NCBI GenBank assembly: GCA_041736625.1
Contig: JBGSTG010000045.1
Location: 1 to 58,397 of the forward strand
Direction: 5' to 3'
Length of the DNA: 58,397 nucleotides
From: M3007 sp041736625
GTDB lineage: Bacteria > Bacteroidota > Bacteroidia > Chitinophagales > Saprospiraceae
Part shown: positions 42,485-51,838 of the stretch, piece by piece
Layout of the letters: every line of letters begins with the position of its first letter
How positions within the stretch are numbered: position 1 is the first letter of the stretch
The notes under the pieces: generated by a model
The model's database searches: none
Seen by the model: the letters and a program-made list of their open reading frames with translations, nothing else
What the model was told of the DNA's origin: nothing
Position numbers and translations under genes: made by a program

Positions 42485-44770
42485 TCAGAACTGCACGGTA
42501 ACGCTCAAACTGGGCAAAATGGGCAATTGGTTGACCCGCTCGTATCGCACGCGGTCGAAGTAAAAGATGTTCTCGCGGTCGAGCGCGTTGGTCACGGAGG
42601 CCGTCACGTCCATATGCAGGTATTTTGAAAACCGAAAGTGGCGTTTAGCCGACAGGTCCACGCGGCTGTAAGCGGGCAATCGTCCGCTGTTGCGTTCGTC
42701 GCTGTAAAGGATGCCCAGGTCACCGTTTCCGGTTAGCACGTCGGTGCCGATGCCTTCGTCGAACGAATTGACCTGATAAAAACCTTGTGTGAGGGTGAAA
42801 GGGAATCCGGTACCGAAATTAAATCGCGCCCCGAGTTCCCACTGGCGTTTGCTGCCCAGTTCGTAAGCCCCGACCAGGTTCAGGTTGTGCCTGCGGTCGA
42901 ACACCGGCGGATAGTTCTGGAAGCCGTCGTACCGGGTTACCCAGCCCAGGGAGTAGGCTGCCCAGAAGTTGGCCCGTCGCAGCTCATATTTCACGGTAAT
43001 GTCCATTCCGTACGCCTCGCCGGTTTCTTTGATGTAATTGGGGTCGGAAGGCTCTTGTTTGTTTCGGTTGAGCGACAGAATCTGCGTAAAGTCTTTAAAA
43101 TAACCTTCTATATTCAGCTCCAGGGTTTTCAGCAGGTCTACTTCAAAACCGCCTACGTAGTGCACGGCCGTTTGCAGCCTGTTTTCCGTGCGGTCGGTGG
43201 TTGAGCCCGGCTCGAAAACGGCTTCGTCCGGCCCGGAAAGGAAGCCGACGAAAATATTGACCACGTCGCGGTCGTTGATCGTCGACAACAGGTTCTGGGA
43301 GTACAAACCCCACGCGCCTTTGATCCGCAGGAAATCGGTGACGTTGTACTTCAGGCCGAGCCGGGGTTCGTAATACACATCGTTGAGCGACAAATAATAC
43401 TGCACCCGAAACCCAGGCTCGATGACCAGGTTTCCGATTTTTCGTTTGTACCGCAAAAAGACGCCCAGCTCGGAGGTATTTTCAATCTGCTCGATGGTAT
43501 TTCCCCTGAAATTTTCAAACTCAAACTCCGTGCGAAATCCGGTAAGCTCCAGGCCGTATTTGAACTCGTTGTTTTTGCCAAAAGAGGTAAAATTCAACCC
43601 TGCAAAATAGCCGCTGATGCCGCTGGTGCGCGGTTTTCCGCTGGGCTCTACCGCTTCCGATTCATAATCGGAGAACGTAAACGCGCCTTTCACAATGGTG
43701 TTTGAATTTTGAGGGAGCAGTTGAAAATCCAGACCGCCTCCCGAACTGCCCCAGTCGAACTCCAGGTTGCGAATGCTGTCGGTGAAATTGGCGCCGTCGG
43801 TGTAATTGAACCCGAAGATGTTCAGCTTGCTGCCTTTGCCGGCCTGGAAGGTGATTTTGCCGTAAACGTCCTGGTAGTCAAACGGGATTCCGTTTTCCAC
43901 ATAGGGATACAGCGTTTCGTCAACCTGGTTGATGATCGCCTTTTTGGCGGTAGCCACAAACGATATGCTGTTGTCGCTGCCTTCTTTCAACGGAACGATG
44001 GGGCCTTCAATGAGCCCTTTGATCTGGAAAGGGCTGGCGGAAACGAGACCCGACAGCCGCTTGCGGTTGCCCTCGCGCGTTTGCACATCCACCACCGCCG
44101 AAATCCGCCCGCCGTAATCGGCATTGAACCCGCCGGTGTACACGTCCACGTTCCGGATCAGCTCCGTTTCAAACACAGAGAAAAAACCAATGCTGTGAAA
44201 CGGGTTGTAGATGGTCATGCCATCGAGCAAAATCCTGTTTTGCACCGGAGATCCGCCTCGAATATACAGTTGGCCGCCCTGGTCGCCCGTCAGGATCACC
44301 CCGGGCAGCACCGTCAGGTACTGGGCCAGATCGGCATCGCCGCCCGCTGAAGGCAGCGCGCGGATTTGCTTGGGCGTCACCGTCAGCTTAGACACCTGCA
44401 CGTTGCCCTGGGCATTCTCCTTGCGGCCGCTCACCACCACTTCGTCGAGCGCCTCGCCGCTGGGTGTCAGGTAAATGGCCTGGTACTGCACATCGCTCGC
44501 GCGCAGGGTAACGGTCGTGCTGGTCTCGGTGTAACCCAAAAAACTGGCCACCACCCGGTACTCGCCGGGCGGTATGTTCGGAATCATGAAAAAACCGGCA
44601 GCATCCGTACTGGCGCCCAGGGCGGCGCCCTCCACCTTGACCGTGGCGAACGCAATGGGCTGGGCCGTCTCTTTATCGTAAACATTGCCGCGCAGCGCAG
44701 CATTTTGATTCTGGGCCATGAGCCCGGCCAATGCGTGAAAACAAAGGAAAAAAGCCAGTAAACGGTTCAT
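42485..44770 (-). CDS. TonB-dependent receptor with N-terminal carboxypeptidase-regulatory-like domain
   Basis: A 761-residue outer-membrane receptor. Signal peptide MNRLLAFFLCFHALAGLMAQ; then a CarboxypepD_reg-like beta-sandwich (AALRGNVYDKETAQPIAFAT to SGEALDEVVVSG); plug domain with DADLAQYLTVLPGVILTGDQ, GGQLYIRGGSPVQNRILLDG and NADYGGRISAVVDVQTREG; and a 22-strand-type barrel ending SLSVTVQF with terminal Phe. ATG 44770 is chosen because upstream codons precede the signal peptide. No SusD partner or regulator is adjacent, so it is more like an orphan receptor than a polysaccharide locus; substrate unknown. Confidence 0.93.
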   Translation of the reverse strand: MNRLLAFFLCFHALAGLMAQNQNAALRGNVYDKETAQPIAFATVKVEGAALGASTDAAGFFMIPNIPPGEYRVVASFLGYTETSTTVTLRASDVQYQAIYLTPSGEALDEVVVSGRKENAQGNVQVSKLTVTPKQIRALPSAGGDADLAQYLTVLPGVILTGDQGGQLYIRGGSPVQNRILLDGMTIYNPFHSIGFFSVFETELIRNVDVYTGGFNADYGGRISAVVDVQTREGNRKRLSGLVSASPFQIKGLIEGPIVPLKEGSDNSISFVATAKKAIINQVDETLYPYVENGIPFDYQDVYGKITFQAGKGSKLNIFGFNYTDGANFTDSIRNLEFDWGSSGGGLDFQLLPQNSNTIVKGAFTFSDYESEAVEPSGKPRTSGISGYFAGLNFTSFGKNNEFKYGLELTGFRTEFEFENFRGNTIEQIENTSELGVFLRYKRKIGNLVIEPGFRVQYYLSLNDVYYEPRLGLKYNVTDFLRIKGAWGLYSQNLLSTINDRDVVNIFVGFLSGPDEAVFEPGSTTDRTENRLQTAVHYVGGFEVDLLKTLELNIEGYFKDFTQILSLNRNKQEPSDPNYIKETGEAYGMDITVKYELRRANFWAAYSLGWVTRYDGFQNYPPVFDRRHNLNLVGAYELGSKRQWELGARFNFGTGFPFTLTQGFYQVNSFDEGIGTDVLTGNGDLGILYSDERNSGRLPAYSRVDLSAKRHFRFSKYLHMDVTASVTNALDRENIFYFDRVRYERVNQLPILPSLSVTVQF

Positions 44771-44824
44771 ACAATTAGGTTCAATACCTGCCCTAGGAGG
44801 ACAAAAAAACGTGGCAAGCGGCGG

Positions 44825-44832
44825 CAAAGATA
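44825..44832 (-). promoter_or_regulatory. -7 element (TATCTTTG) upstream of the TonB receptor
   Basis: Reads TATCTTTG on the minus strand, 55 bp before the ATG at 44770, matching TAnnTTTG. No -33 TTG seen. Confidence 0.5.
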
Positions 44833-44963
44833 CCGTTCCTTCAGCGTTTGACGCTTTTGAAAATAGATGATGCGTGACAAAGTGCCGACTTGTTACCTTT
44901 AGCGGGTGAAACGGAAAAACCATCCGGATACCTTAATATTCAGAACTCGAAACCCGGCAGACC

Positions 44964-46280
44964 TTGATCCTCATCACCACCGCCCCCACCTGGCAACCGG
45001 AAAAACGCTGGTTGTTCGACGTGATCATCCGCGACCGGCTGGGGGCAGACTACCGGGTTGAATGGTCAACCGAGGCCACACATACGACGCTAAAAAGCCC
45101 TTCGGGCAAAAAACTGGCGCTCGCAGACGATTTTTTCTCCACCACGCCCGAGTCGGCTCCGGTTGAATCCTGGCTTTTGCCCGAACGGGCGCTGTCGGTC
45201 GGCCACCCGTTTCTCCCCGGAGAAACCCTCTCAGGCTTGTACGGCAGCGCACAGGTGCATCCAGGCCGGGAGGGTTGGGTTTGCGGACTCGATTTGTTCG
45301 CGTCAGCCTTTTTTATGCTCAGCCGATGGGAAGAGGCGCTGCCCGCAACGCGCGACAGACACGGACGGTTCCCTGCCGCCGCTGCCGCCGCTCAGCGCTT
45401 CGGATGGCTGGAAAAGCCGCTGGTGGAACAATACGCCGCTTTCATAAGCCGCGCCCTGGAACTGGAACCCGCCGACAGCCGGGCTTTCCGGCTGCACTTT
45501 TCCTGCGATGTGGATCATCCGCTCCTGTGGCCGTCGCGCGGCGCCCGCATGCGCACCCTGGCCGGCGAAACCTGGCGACACGGGCTGCCGGGCTTGACCT
45601 GGTGGTTGAACCGAAAATCCCAAACGGACCCTTACGATGTGTTCGGCGATTGGCTCCCCCTGTTGGAAAAACACCGGTTAACCGGATATTTTAACTTCAT
45701 GGGCGCTCGTCCGCCGGGCGCCGACGCCTGGTATGACCTGCACCACCCCTTCGTCCGGCACACCATCCAGACACTGGTTTCCAGAGGCCACGCGATCGGC
45801 TTTCATCCTTCGTACGAAGGATGGAACGACCCGGAGCGTTTTGTGCTGGAACGCGACAGCCTGGAGCAGCTGGTCGGGCGGCCGGTGCGCACCGGCCGTC
45901 AGCACTACCTGCGGTTTTCGGTCCCGGAAACCTGGCGCGTATGGGCAGGCGCGGGTATGGACTGGGACAGCACTGCCGGATATCCGGAAGCGCCCGGGTT
46001 CCGCTGCGGCACGTGTTTGCCCTTTCCGGTATACGATTTTCTTGCCCGGAAACCGCTTGACTTATGGGAAAAACCGCTCGTGGCCATGGATGTAACCCTG
46101 GCTTTGGCCCTGGGCATGACGCCGGAGCAGGGGCGTACTGCCCTGTATAATCTGGCGGAATCGGTCAGAAAATATCGGGGCGAAATGGTGATCCTGTGGC
46201 ACAACAGTTCGTGGAACACGTACTTTTGGGCGCCCTGGCAACCGGTGCTCAGGGAATTTTTGGAAGATTTTACCCGATGA
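44964..46280 (+). CDS. Polysaccharide deacetylase-like protein (NodB-fold, DUF7033-type)
   Basis: A 438-residue protein whose middle resembles a carbohydrate esterase 4 fold: FRLHFSCDVDHPLLWPSRGA (DVDH in place of the metal-binding TFDDG), GYFNFMGARPPG, HTIQTLVSRGHAIGFHPSYE (the HxGxHP-like metal motif), RTGRQHYLRFSVPETWRVWA and MILWHNSSWNTYFW at the end. The N-terminal ~150 residues form a separate domain. TTG 44964 begins ILITTAPTWQPEKRW. It probably modifies or processes surface polysaccharide; activity is inferred. The next gene's ATG overlaps its TGA. Confidence 0.82.
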   Translation: MILITTAPTWQPEKRWLFDVIIRDRLGADYRVEWSTEATHTTLKSPSGKKLALADDFFSTTPESAPVESWLLPERALSVGHPFLPGETLSGLYGSAQVHPGREGWVCGLDLFASAFFMLSRWEEALPATRDRHGRFPAAAAAAQRFGWLEKPLVEQYAAFISRALELEPADSRAFRLHFSCDVDHPLLWPSRGARMRTLAGETWRHGLPGLTWWLNRKSQTDPYDVFGDWLPLLEKHRLTGYFNFMGARPPGADAWYDLHHPFVRHTIQTLVSRGHAIGFHPSYEGWNDPERFVLERDSLEQLVGRPVRTGRQHYLRFSVPETWRVWAGAGMDWDSTAGYPEAPGFRCGTCLPFPVYDFLARKPLDLWEKPLVAMDVTLALALGMTPEQGRTALYNLAESVRKYRGEMVILWHNSSWNTYFWAPWQPVLREFLEDFTR

Positions 46281-47965
46281 ATCGCATGAAAAAATACCTG
46301 ACTTTTTATATAGTCCTCCTCAGTACAGGGATGCACGCCCAGGATACGGGCGCCCCCCTGGGCAGTCCGGCCTACCACATCATAGACCGCATGAGCATTC
46401 TGCACGACAGCCTCTGCGTCATACGGCCCGAAGTCAAATTTTATGCGCGCCGCGATCTGGCAGAATATGCCGTTGCCCTCGACAGCACCGCCGTCGGTCT
46501 GAGCCGCCTCGATAAGGCCGACATCGAATACCTGCTGCGCGACAACAACGAGTGGGTGGACAGTGCAGCGCGCACCTACAACGACAAGGCTTTGCTGCGG
46601 TTCTTCTACCAGTCGCCGGCCAACCTTTTCGAAGTGGATGTGCCCCATTTTTACATGCGCGCCAACCCGATCCTGAACCTGGAGTTGGGTCAGGAACGCG
46701 ACAACGACCTGCTCCTCGGCGCCAACCAGCGCGGCATCGAGGTGCGCGGCGGTGTGGATGAGGTGGTCACTTTTTACACCAGCGTCATTGAGAGCCAGGC
46801 CCGCTACCCCGATTACGTGTATGACCATGTGGCAGACTACAAGGCGGTACCCCGGGTTGGTTTTTACAAGGCATTCAAAAGAGACGGTGAGCCCGTTGAA
46901 AAAGCCTTTGACTTCAACGTGGCCAACGCATACATCGGCGTGCAGGCCACCAAACACATCGGCATTCAGTTTGGCCACAGCAAGCATTTTATTGGCAACG
47001 GATACCGCTCGCTTTTTCTATCGGACTTTGGCAACTACACGTTTTTTCTGAAATTCAACACCCGGGTCTGGAAATTTCAGTATCAAAACCTGTTCATGGA
47101 GCTGAGCCCGACTACACCGGCTGCCGACTCGGGGGGCGACGAACTGTTGCCCAAAAAGTACACGGCCATGCATTACCTGAACTTTCAGGCGAGCCCGCGC
47201 CTGTCGTTCGGGCTGTATGAGGCGACCGTTTTTAACCGCATCAACCAGTTTGAATTTCAGTACCTGAACCCGATCATCCTGTACCGGACGGTGGAGGGCA
47301 TGTTGGGCAGTCCGGACAATGTACTGCTCGGCGCCGATGTCCGCTGGAACCTCTTCAAGCGGGTTCAACTGTACGGACAATTTTTCGTAGACGAACTGGT
47401 GTTCAGCGAATTGTTCTCAGGGAGTGGCTGGTGGGGCAACAAGTACGGTGTGCAAACCGGCGTAAAATACATCAACGCTTTCGGGGTAGACCACCTCGAT
47501 CTGCGCGGTGAGATGAACCTGATCCGGCCTTACACGTTCGCGCACTTCGACTCCCTGAGCAGCTACACCCACTACAACCAACCCCTGGCCCACCCGCTAT
47601 GGGCCAACTTCATGGAACTCATCGGCATTGCGCGCTACCAGCCTACCCACCGGTGGACGGCCACGGGCAGGCTGATGTACGCCAGGGTTGGCGACGACCC
47701 GCGTGGGGAAAACTGGGGCACCAACCCGCTGCTGGACTACGATTCGCGGGTGCAGGATTACGGCAATACCATCGGGCAAGGCATTGGCGCTACCATTGCG
47801 TTGGCCGGGCTCGACGTCGGCTTCCAGTTTTACCACAACATGTACCTCGACCTAAAAGTCTTGTACCGCCGAAAAGACAGCGAAGACGATAACCTTGACC
47901 AAAATACGTTCTATCTTGGCGCAGCCTTGCGCCTTAATTTCTGGCAACCTGAACTCGATTTCTAA
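46277..47965 (+). CDS. Wzi-like capsule assembly outer membrane protein
   Basis: A 562-residue protein with a signal peptide (MKKYLTFYIVLLSTGMHAQD). The body is rich in amphipathic strands typical of an outer-membrane barrel: RGGVDEVVTFYTSVIESQAR, VANAYIGVQATKHIGIQFGH, GNGYRSLFLSDFGNYTFFLK, FEFQYLNPIILYRTVEGMLG and NVLLGADVRWNLFKRVQLYG. This matches Wzi/capsule-assembly family proteins, which bind capsular polysaccharide at the cell surface. ATG 46277 overlaps the stop of the deacetylase-like gene (ATGA), so the two are translationally coupled. Confidence 0.8.
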   Translation: MNRMKKYLTFYIVLLSTGMHAQDTGAPLGSPAYHIIDRMSILHDSLCVIRPEVKFYARRDLAEYAVALDSTAVGLSRLDKADIEYLLRDNNEWVDSAARTYNDKALLRFFYQSPANLFEVDVPHFYMRANPILNLELGQERDNDLLLGANQRGIEVRGGVDEVVTFYTSVIESQARYPDYVYDHVADYKAVPRVGFYKAFKRDGEPVEKAFDFNVANAYIGVQATKHIGIQFGHSKHFIGNGYRSLFLSDFGNYTFFLKFNTRVWKFQYQNLFMELSPTTPAADSGGDELLPKKYTAMHYLNFQASPRLSFGLYEATVFNRINQFEFQYLNPIILYRTVEGMLGSPDNVLLGADVRWNLFKRVQLYGQFFVDELVFSELFSGSGWWGNKYGVQTGVKYINAFGVDHLDLRGEMNLIRPYTFAHFDSLSSYTHYNQPLAHPLWANFMELIGIARYQPTHRWTATGRLMYARVGDDPRGENWGTNPLLDYDSRVQDYGNTIGQGIGATIALAGLDVGFQFYHNMYLDLKVLYRRKDSEDDNLDQNTFYLGAALRLNFWQPELDF

Positions 47966-47968
47966 CCC

Positions 47969-48553
47969 ATGGAACAACCCATTTACCACGCCCATCCCAC
48001 CGCCGTCGTCGACGAAGGCGCCCACGTTGGAAAAGACACCCGAATCTGGCATTTTTGCCACCTTATGCCCGACAGTTCGGTCGGAGAAAATTGTGTGCTG
48101 GGCCAAAATGTGCTGGTTTCCGCCGGCGTTTCAGTTGGAAACCGGGTAAAGGTGCAAAACAACGTTTCGCTGTACACCGGCGTTACGGTCGAGGACGATG
48201 TGTTCATCGGACCGTCCGCCGTTTTTACCAACGTGATCAACCCGCGCAGCTTTGTCAACCGGAAAGATCAGTTCAGGTCGACCCGCGTATGCCGGGGCGC
48301 GACCATCGGCGCCAATGCTACCATCCTTTGCGGGGTTACCCTTGGCGTGTATTCGTTTGTGGGCGCTGGCGCGGTGGTCACCCGCGACGTGGCGCCCTAC
48401 GCCCTGGTGGTGGGGTCGCCCGCACGGGTCATCGGTTGGGTAAGCCGGCATGGACACCGGTTGCATTTCGACCCGCAAGGAGACGCCGTATGCCCCGAAA
48501 GCGGAGAACATTACCGGTTCTCGGAAGGAGCAGTCGAGATTGTGCTGCCCTGA
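47969..48553 (+). CDS. Hexapeptide-repeat N-acetyltransferase (WbpD/WlbB-like)
   Basis: A 194-residue left-handed beta-helix acyltransferase. It starts HPTAVVDEGAHVGKDTRIWH then FCHLMPDSSVGENCVLGQNV, continues VKVQNNVSLYTGVTVEDDVF and IGPSAVFTNVINPRSF, then GATIGANATILCGVTLG and VTRDVAPYALVVGSPARVIG. This closely follows UDP-2-acetamido-3-amino-glucuronate acetyltransferases (WbpD/WlbB), which make UDP-linked diacetylated sugars for O-antigen. The C-terminus (EHYRFSEGAVEIVL) is an additional short strand pair. It sits 3 bp after the Wzi-like gene in the polysaccharide group. The aminotransferase and oxidase partners are not in the window. Confidence 0.88.
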   Translation: MEQPIYHAHPTAVVDEGAHVGKDTRIWHFCHLMPDSSVGENCVLGQNVLVSAGVSVGNRVKVQNNVSLYTGVTVEDDVFIGPSAVFTNVINPRSFVNRKDQFRSTRVCRGATIGANATILCGVTLGVYSFVGAGAVVTRDVAPYALVVGSPARVIGWVSRHGHRLHFDPQGDAVCPESGEHYRFSEGAVEIVLP

Positions 48554-48568
48554 ATACCGGATTAAGTA

Positions 48569-48576
48569 TAATTTTG
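48569..48576 (+). promoter_or_regulatory. -7 element (TAATTTTG) upstream of the UpxY gene
   Basis: TAATTTTG matches TAnnTTTG, 26 bp before ATG 48603. A TTG at 48540-48542 is 26 bp upstream, somewhat far for a -33. Confidence 0.45.
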
Positions 48577-48602
48577 CGACCACGAACCAAAAAATCCCAT
48601 CC

Positions 48603-49169
48603 ATGAGTAACGCCGCCGTCATTATTTCCGCCAAGAAAAAGGAAGACCACCTCCATGAAACCGAGTCACGGTGGTTTGCCGTGCGCACCAAGGCCAAGAG
48701 CGAAAAGTATGTGTCCAGCCTGCTGCAAAAAAAACGAATAAACGCCTACGTACCGCTGCAGCGGCTGATGAAACGCTACAAGAAGTGCGTTAAAATGCTC
48801 GAAAAGCCGCTTATCAACAGCTATGTCTTCGTAAAAATCATCAAGCCGGAATACTTGACCGTGATTGAAACGGAAAATGTCGCCGGGTTCATCAAGTTCG
48901 ACCGGGCCATGATCGCCATTCCGGAACCCGAGATCGAGCTGATGCGCCGCTTCACCATGGAAACGGAACTGGAAATGGAAGCCATTCACGGCGCCTTACC
49001 CGGCGTTGGCGACCTGGTGGAAATCAAGGCCGGCAACCTCATGGGACTGAAAGGCAGGGCGTTGGAGTACAAAGGGAAACGTCGCTTGCTGGTGGAACTG
49101 GAAACCGTGGGGTACAGCCTGCTGATCACCATTGACGCGAACTTTTTGAATAAAGTGGGCCGGTTGTGA
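48603..49169 (+). CDS. UpxY-like NusG-family transcription antiterminator
   Basis: A 188-residue NusG paralogue. The NGN domain is SRWFAVRTKAKSEKYVSSLL, INAYVPLQRLMKRYKKCVKM and KPLINSYVFVKIIKPEYLTV; the KOW part is GVGDLVEIKAGNLMGLKGRA and ends LITIDANFLNKVG. In Bacteroides such UpxY proteins are first genes of capsule operons and prevent early termination of those long transcripts. Here it lies after, not before, a small polysaccharide group and just before the primary sigma factor gene, with its own promoter, so it may act in trans. It is not the housekeeping nusG, which sits next to secE/rplK. Confidence 0.87.
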   Translation: MSNAAVIISAKKKEDHLHETESRWFAVRTKAKSEKYVSSLLQKKRINAYVPLQRLMKRYKKCVKMLEKPLINSYVFVKIIKPEYLTVIETENVAGFIKFDRAMIAIPEPEIELMRRFTMETELEMEAIHGALPGVGDLVEIKAGNLMGLKGRALEYKGKRRLLVELETVGYSLLITIDANFLNKVGRL

Positions 49170-49176
49170 TTTAACC

Positions 49177-49208
49177 TTGACACAGGCCGCTGAAAAGTCG
49201 TATCTTTG
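49177..49208 (+). promoter_or_regulatory. Promoter: TTG-N21-TATCTTTG upstream of the sigma factor gene
   Basis: TTG at 49177-49179 (in CTTGACA) and TATCTTTG at 49201-49208 are a close match to the Bacteroidota primary-sigma consensus. Start codon 49245 is 36 bp downstream. Confidence 0.7.
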
Positions 49209-49244
49209 CGGTCATTCCATTCAATTACAACACGGTATTTGCAC

Positions 49245-50114
49245 ATGAGGCAGTTAAAGATAACCAAGTCCATTACCAACCGCGAAAGCCAATCCCTCGA
49301 AAAGTACCTACAGGAAATCGGTAAAGTAGACCTGCTAACCCCGGAAGAAGAAGTAGAACTGGCCAAACGAATCAAACAGGGCGATCAGGTAGCCCTCGAA
49401 AAACTCACCAAAGCCAACCTCCGTTTTGTCGTTTCGGTCGCCAAACAATACCAAAACCAAGGCCTTAGTCTCTCCGACCTGATCAACGAGGGCAACCTCG
49501 GCCTCATCAAAGCCGCCCAGCGCTTCGACGAAACGCGCGGTTTCAAGTTCATCTCTTACGCCGTGTGGTGGATACGCCAGTCCATCCTCCAGGCTCTGGC
49601 CGAACAAAGTCGCATCGTGCGCCTTCCACTGAACAAGGTGGGCTCGCTAAACAAGATCAACAAGGCGTTCTCCGAGCTGGAACAACAATACGAGCGCGAG
49701 CCCAGCGCCGAAGAACTGGCCGAGCTGCTCGAAATTTCATCCGACGAAGTAGAAACCACGCTGGGCGTTGCCGCCCGCCACGTTTCCATGGATGCCCCCT
49801 TCGTCGAAGGCGAAGACAACTCCCTGCTCGACGTGCTGGAGAACAACTCCATGCCCGGCACCGACACCCATCTGGAGTACGCCGACTCCCTGCGCCGCGA
49901 GATTGAGCGCTCCCTAAGCACCCTGAGCGACCGCCAGGCCGATGTGATCAAATTGTACTTCGGCATCGGCGAACCGCACCCCATGTCGCTGGAAGACATC
50001 GGCGACAAGTTCGGCCTCACCCGCGAACGGGTCCGCCAGATCAAAGACAAAGCCATCAACAAACTGCGCGCCACCAGCCGCAGCCGGCTGCTAAAAAATT
50101 ACCTGGGCGCCTGA
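49245..50114 (+). CDS. rpoD: Primary sigma-70 factor (RpoD/SigA), Bacteroidota short form
   Basis: A 289-residue sigma-70 that directs RNA polymerase to housekeeping promoters. Region 1.2: SITNRESQSLEKYLQEIGKV, LLTPEEEVELAKRIKQGDQV. Region 2: ALEKLTKANLRFVVSVAKQY, LINEGNLGLIKAAQRFDETR, FKFISYAVWWIRQSILQALA. Region 3: KVGSLNKINKAFSELEQQYE. Region 4: RQADVIKLYFGIGEPHPMSL and FGLTRERVRQIKDKAINKLR. Region 1.1 is absent, as usual in this phylum. ATG 49245 (MRQLKITKSITNRESQ) is the family start. It is the factor expected to read the TAnnTTTG promoters listed here. Confidence 0.96.
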   Translation: MRQLKITKSITNRESQSLEKYLQEIGKVDLLTPEEEVELAKRIKQGDQVALEKLTKANLRFVVSVAKQYQNQGLSLSDLINEGNLGLIKAAQRFDETRGFKFISYAVWWIRQSILQALAEQSRIVRLPLNKVGSLNKINKAFSELEQQYEREPSAEELAELLEISSDEVETTLGVAARHVSMDAPFVEGEDNSLLDVLENNSMPGTDTHLEYADSLRREIERSLSTLSDRQADVIKLYFGIGEPHPMSLEDIGDKFGLTRERVRQIKDKAINKLRATSRSRLLKNYLGA

Positions 50115-50152
50115 CCCTCCCTGCCGGCGCACCTCCCTGAAAACAACGCACC

Positions 50153-51838
50153 GTGGCGAAATGGCCTGTTTGGTTCTGGATCGGCTGGACGCTGCTGAAC
50201 TTGTGGCACGCGTACACGGCGGAACTCGTGGACGACGAGGCTTACTACTGGGTCATTTCGCGATACCTGGCGTGGGGCGCCTATGACCATCCGCCCATGA
50301 CGGCCGCCTGGATCGCTGCGGGCTACGCCGTTTCCTCCACTGAGCTGGGCGTGCGGCTGCCTTTTGTCCTTGCCGGTACGGGTACCCTGTGGATGGCCTG
50401 GCGCCTCTGCGGGATTTCGGACAGCCGATTCGGTCTCTTTGCTGCTATGGCCGCCTCGCTGTTGCTCGCTCATTTTGGCGGCGTGCTGGCGGTACCCGAC
50501 GTTGCGCTCGGCTTTTTTACCGCCCTGTACTGGTTTTTGCTTCGCGATTTTCTAACCACAAACCGGTGGGGCCACGCTCTCCTGCTCGGCGCCGTGATGG
50601 CCGGAATGGCGTACAGCAAATACCACGGCGGACTGGTGGTTATCTTCACCCTGTTGGCTTACCCGGCGCTGTTGCGTTCGCCCAGAACCTGGTTGGCAGC
50701 CGCCGTGGCGTTGTTGCTCTTCGCCCCCCACCTGTGGTGGCAACACCAACACGACTGGGTAACTTTCCGTTTCCACCTCGTGGAGCGACAGGGCTCCGAC
50801 CCGTTCCGGTGGAAATATTTCGCTGAATACATCGGTGGGCAAATGGGCTTGTACGGTCCCTTAATGGCCATACCCCTGTTTGTGCTGGCGTTCAGGTATC
50901 GGCCGACCAGCGCGTTTGAAAAAATGCTTTCCTACAATGCCATCGGTTTTTTTACCTTCTTTCTGCTGATGAGCTTTAAAGGGCATCCGGAGCCCAACTG
51001 GACCAGCCCCGCTTTTGTTCCCCTGCTCGTGCTGGCCGTCAGGCAACTGTCCATAGCGATCAAACCCACACGATGGGTTTACGCGCTAGCCCTGCCCGGT
51101 CTCTTGCTCATCCTGTTTGGCCGGGCCACCATGATGTTCGATTTTTTTCCGCCCACGCTGCACATTACCCGCGAGTTTCACGGGGCTAAAGTGTGGGCGC
51201 AGGCGCTGTCGGCGCGCACCGGCCAACGGCCCGCCCTGTTCAACAACTCATACCAGGATCCTTCCAAGTACTATTTTTATACCGGCGTGCCCGCCACGCC
51301 CCACCACAACTACGGACGCAACCGCCGAAGTCAGTTCGATTACATGCCCGTACTGGAAAACATGCGGGGAAAAGAGGTGGCGTACATGATCTGTAAGCCC
51401 AACGCCTCGCAGGCCTATGGTTGCGACACACTGTTTGCCGGCAACCAGCAAACCAGCTATCGGATCATCCAGAATTTTCAGATTTACCCCAAGATAGCGG
51501 TAAACCCCGTCGGCTGGCCCACCCGTATACCAAAGGACACCCTGTTGCGGCTGCCCGTGGCGGTGTACAACGGACATCCGTTTGAAGTGCGTTACCAGGC
51601 TTGTCCGGACTACCGGCCGACCTGGGGGATCGGTTTTTCCTTCGACAAACGTTCGGGCCACCCCACCACCCACCAGGACATCCCTTTTGATGTGCACCCG
51701 GCCGGTGCTACCCTCGCCGATACGCTGGAGGTGCGCAGCCCCGCGACCCCCGGCCAGTATTTCCTTGTTTTCGGGATCCGATACGACGTCGAGCCGCCGG
51801 GCAGGAACGGGGAACCGTTTCCGGTAACGGTGTATTAG
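50153..51838 (+). CDS. GT39-family (ArnT/PMT-like) membrane glycosyltransferase
   Basis: A 561-residue polytopic membrane protein. The first external loop has AELVDDEAYYWVISRYLAWG with the catalytic-type Asp-Glu pair, followed by AYDHPPMTAAWIAAG. About ten spans follow (e.g. ALLLGAVMAGMAYSKYHGGL, WLAAAVALLLFAPHLWW, AIGFFTFFLLMSFKGHPEPN), and a soluble periplasmic C-terminal domain of about 180 residues. Such enzymes move sugars from polyprenyl carriers to lipid A, proteins or other lipids; the acceptor is unknown. Start is GTG 50153, 38 bp after rpoD, so it may be read through from the sigma gene. Its stop overlaps the convergent next gene. Confidence 0.9.
   Translation: MAKWPVWFWIGWTLLNLWHAYTAELVDDEAYYWVISRYLAWGAYDHPPMTAAWIAAGYAVSSTELGVRLPFVLAGTGTLWMAWRLCGISDSRFGLFAAMAASLLLAHFGGVLAVPDVALGFFTALYWFLLRDFLTTNRWGHALLLGAVMAGMAYSKYHGGLVVIFTLLAYPALLRSPRTWLAAAVALLLFAPHLWWQHQHDWVTFRFHLVERQGSDPFRWKYFAEYIGGQMGLYGPLMAIPLFVLAFRYRPTSAFEKMLSYNAIGFFTFFLLMSFKGHPEPNWTSPAFVPLLVLAVRQLSIAIKPTRWVYALALPGLLLILFGRATMMFDFFPPTLHITREFHGAKVWAQALSARTGQRPALFNNSYQDPSKYYFYTGVPATPHHNYGRNRRSQFDYMPVLENMRGKEVAYMICKPNASQAYGCDTLFAGNQQTSYRIIQNFQIYPKIAVNPVGWPTRIPKDTLLRLPVAVYNGHPFEVRYQACPDYRPTWGIGFSFDKRSGHPTTHQDIPFDVHPAGATLADTLEVRSPATPGQYFLVFGIRYDVEPPGRNGEPFPVTVY

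Noticed and set aside
48603..49169. Housekeeping NusG
   Set aside because: The context (polysaccharide genes, no secE/rplK) and divergent sequence fit a UpxY-type paralogue better.
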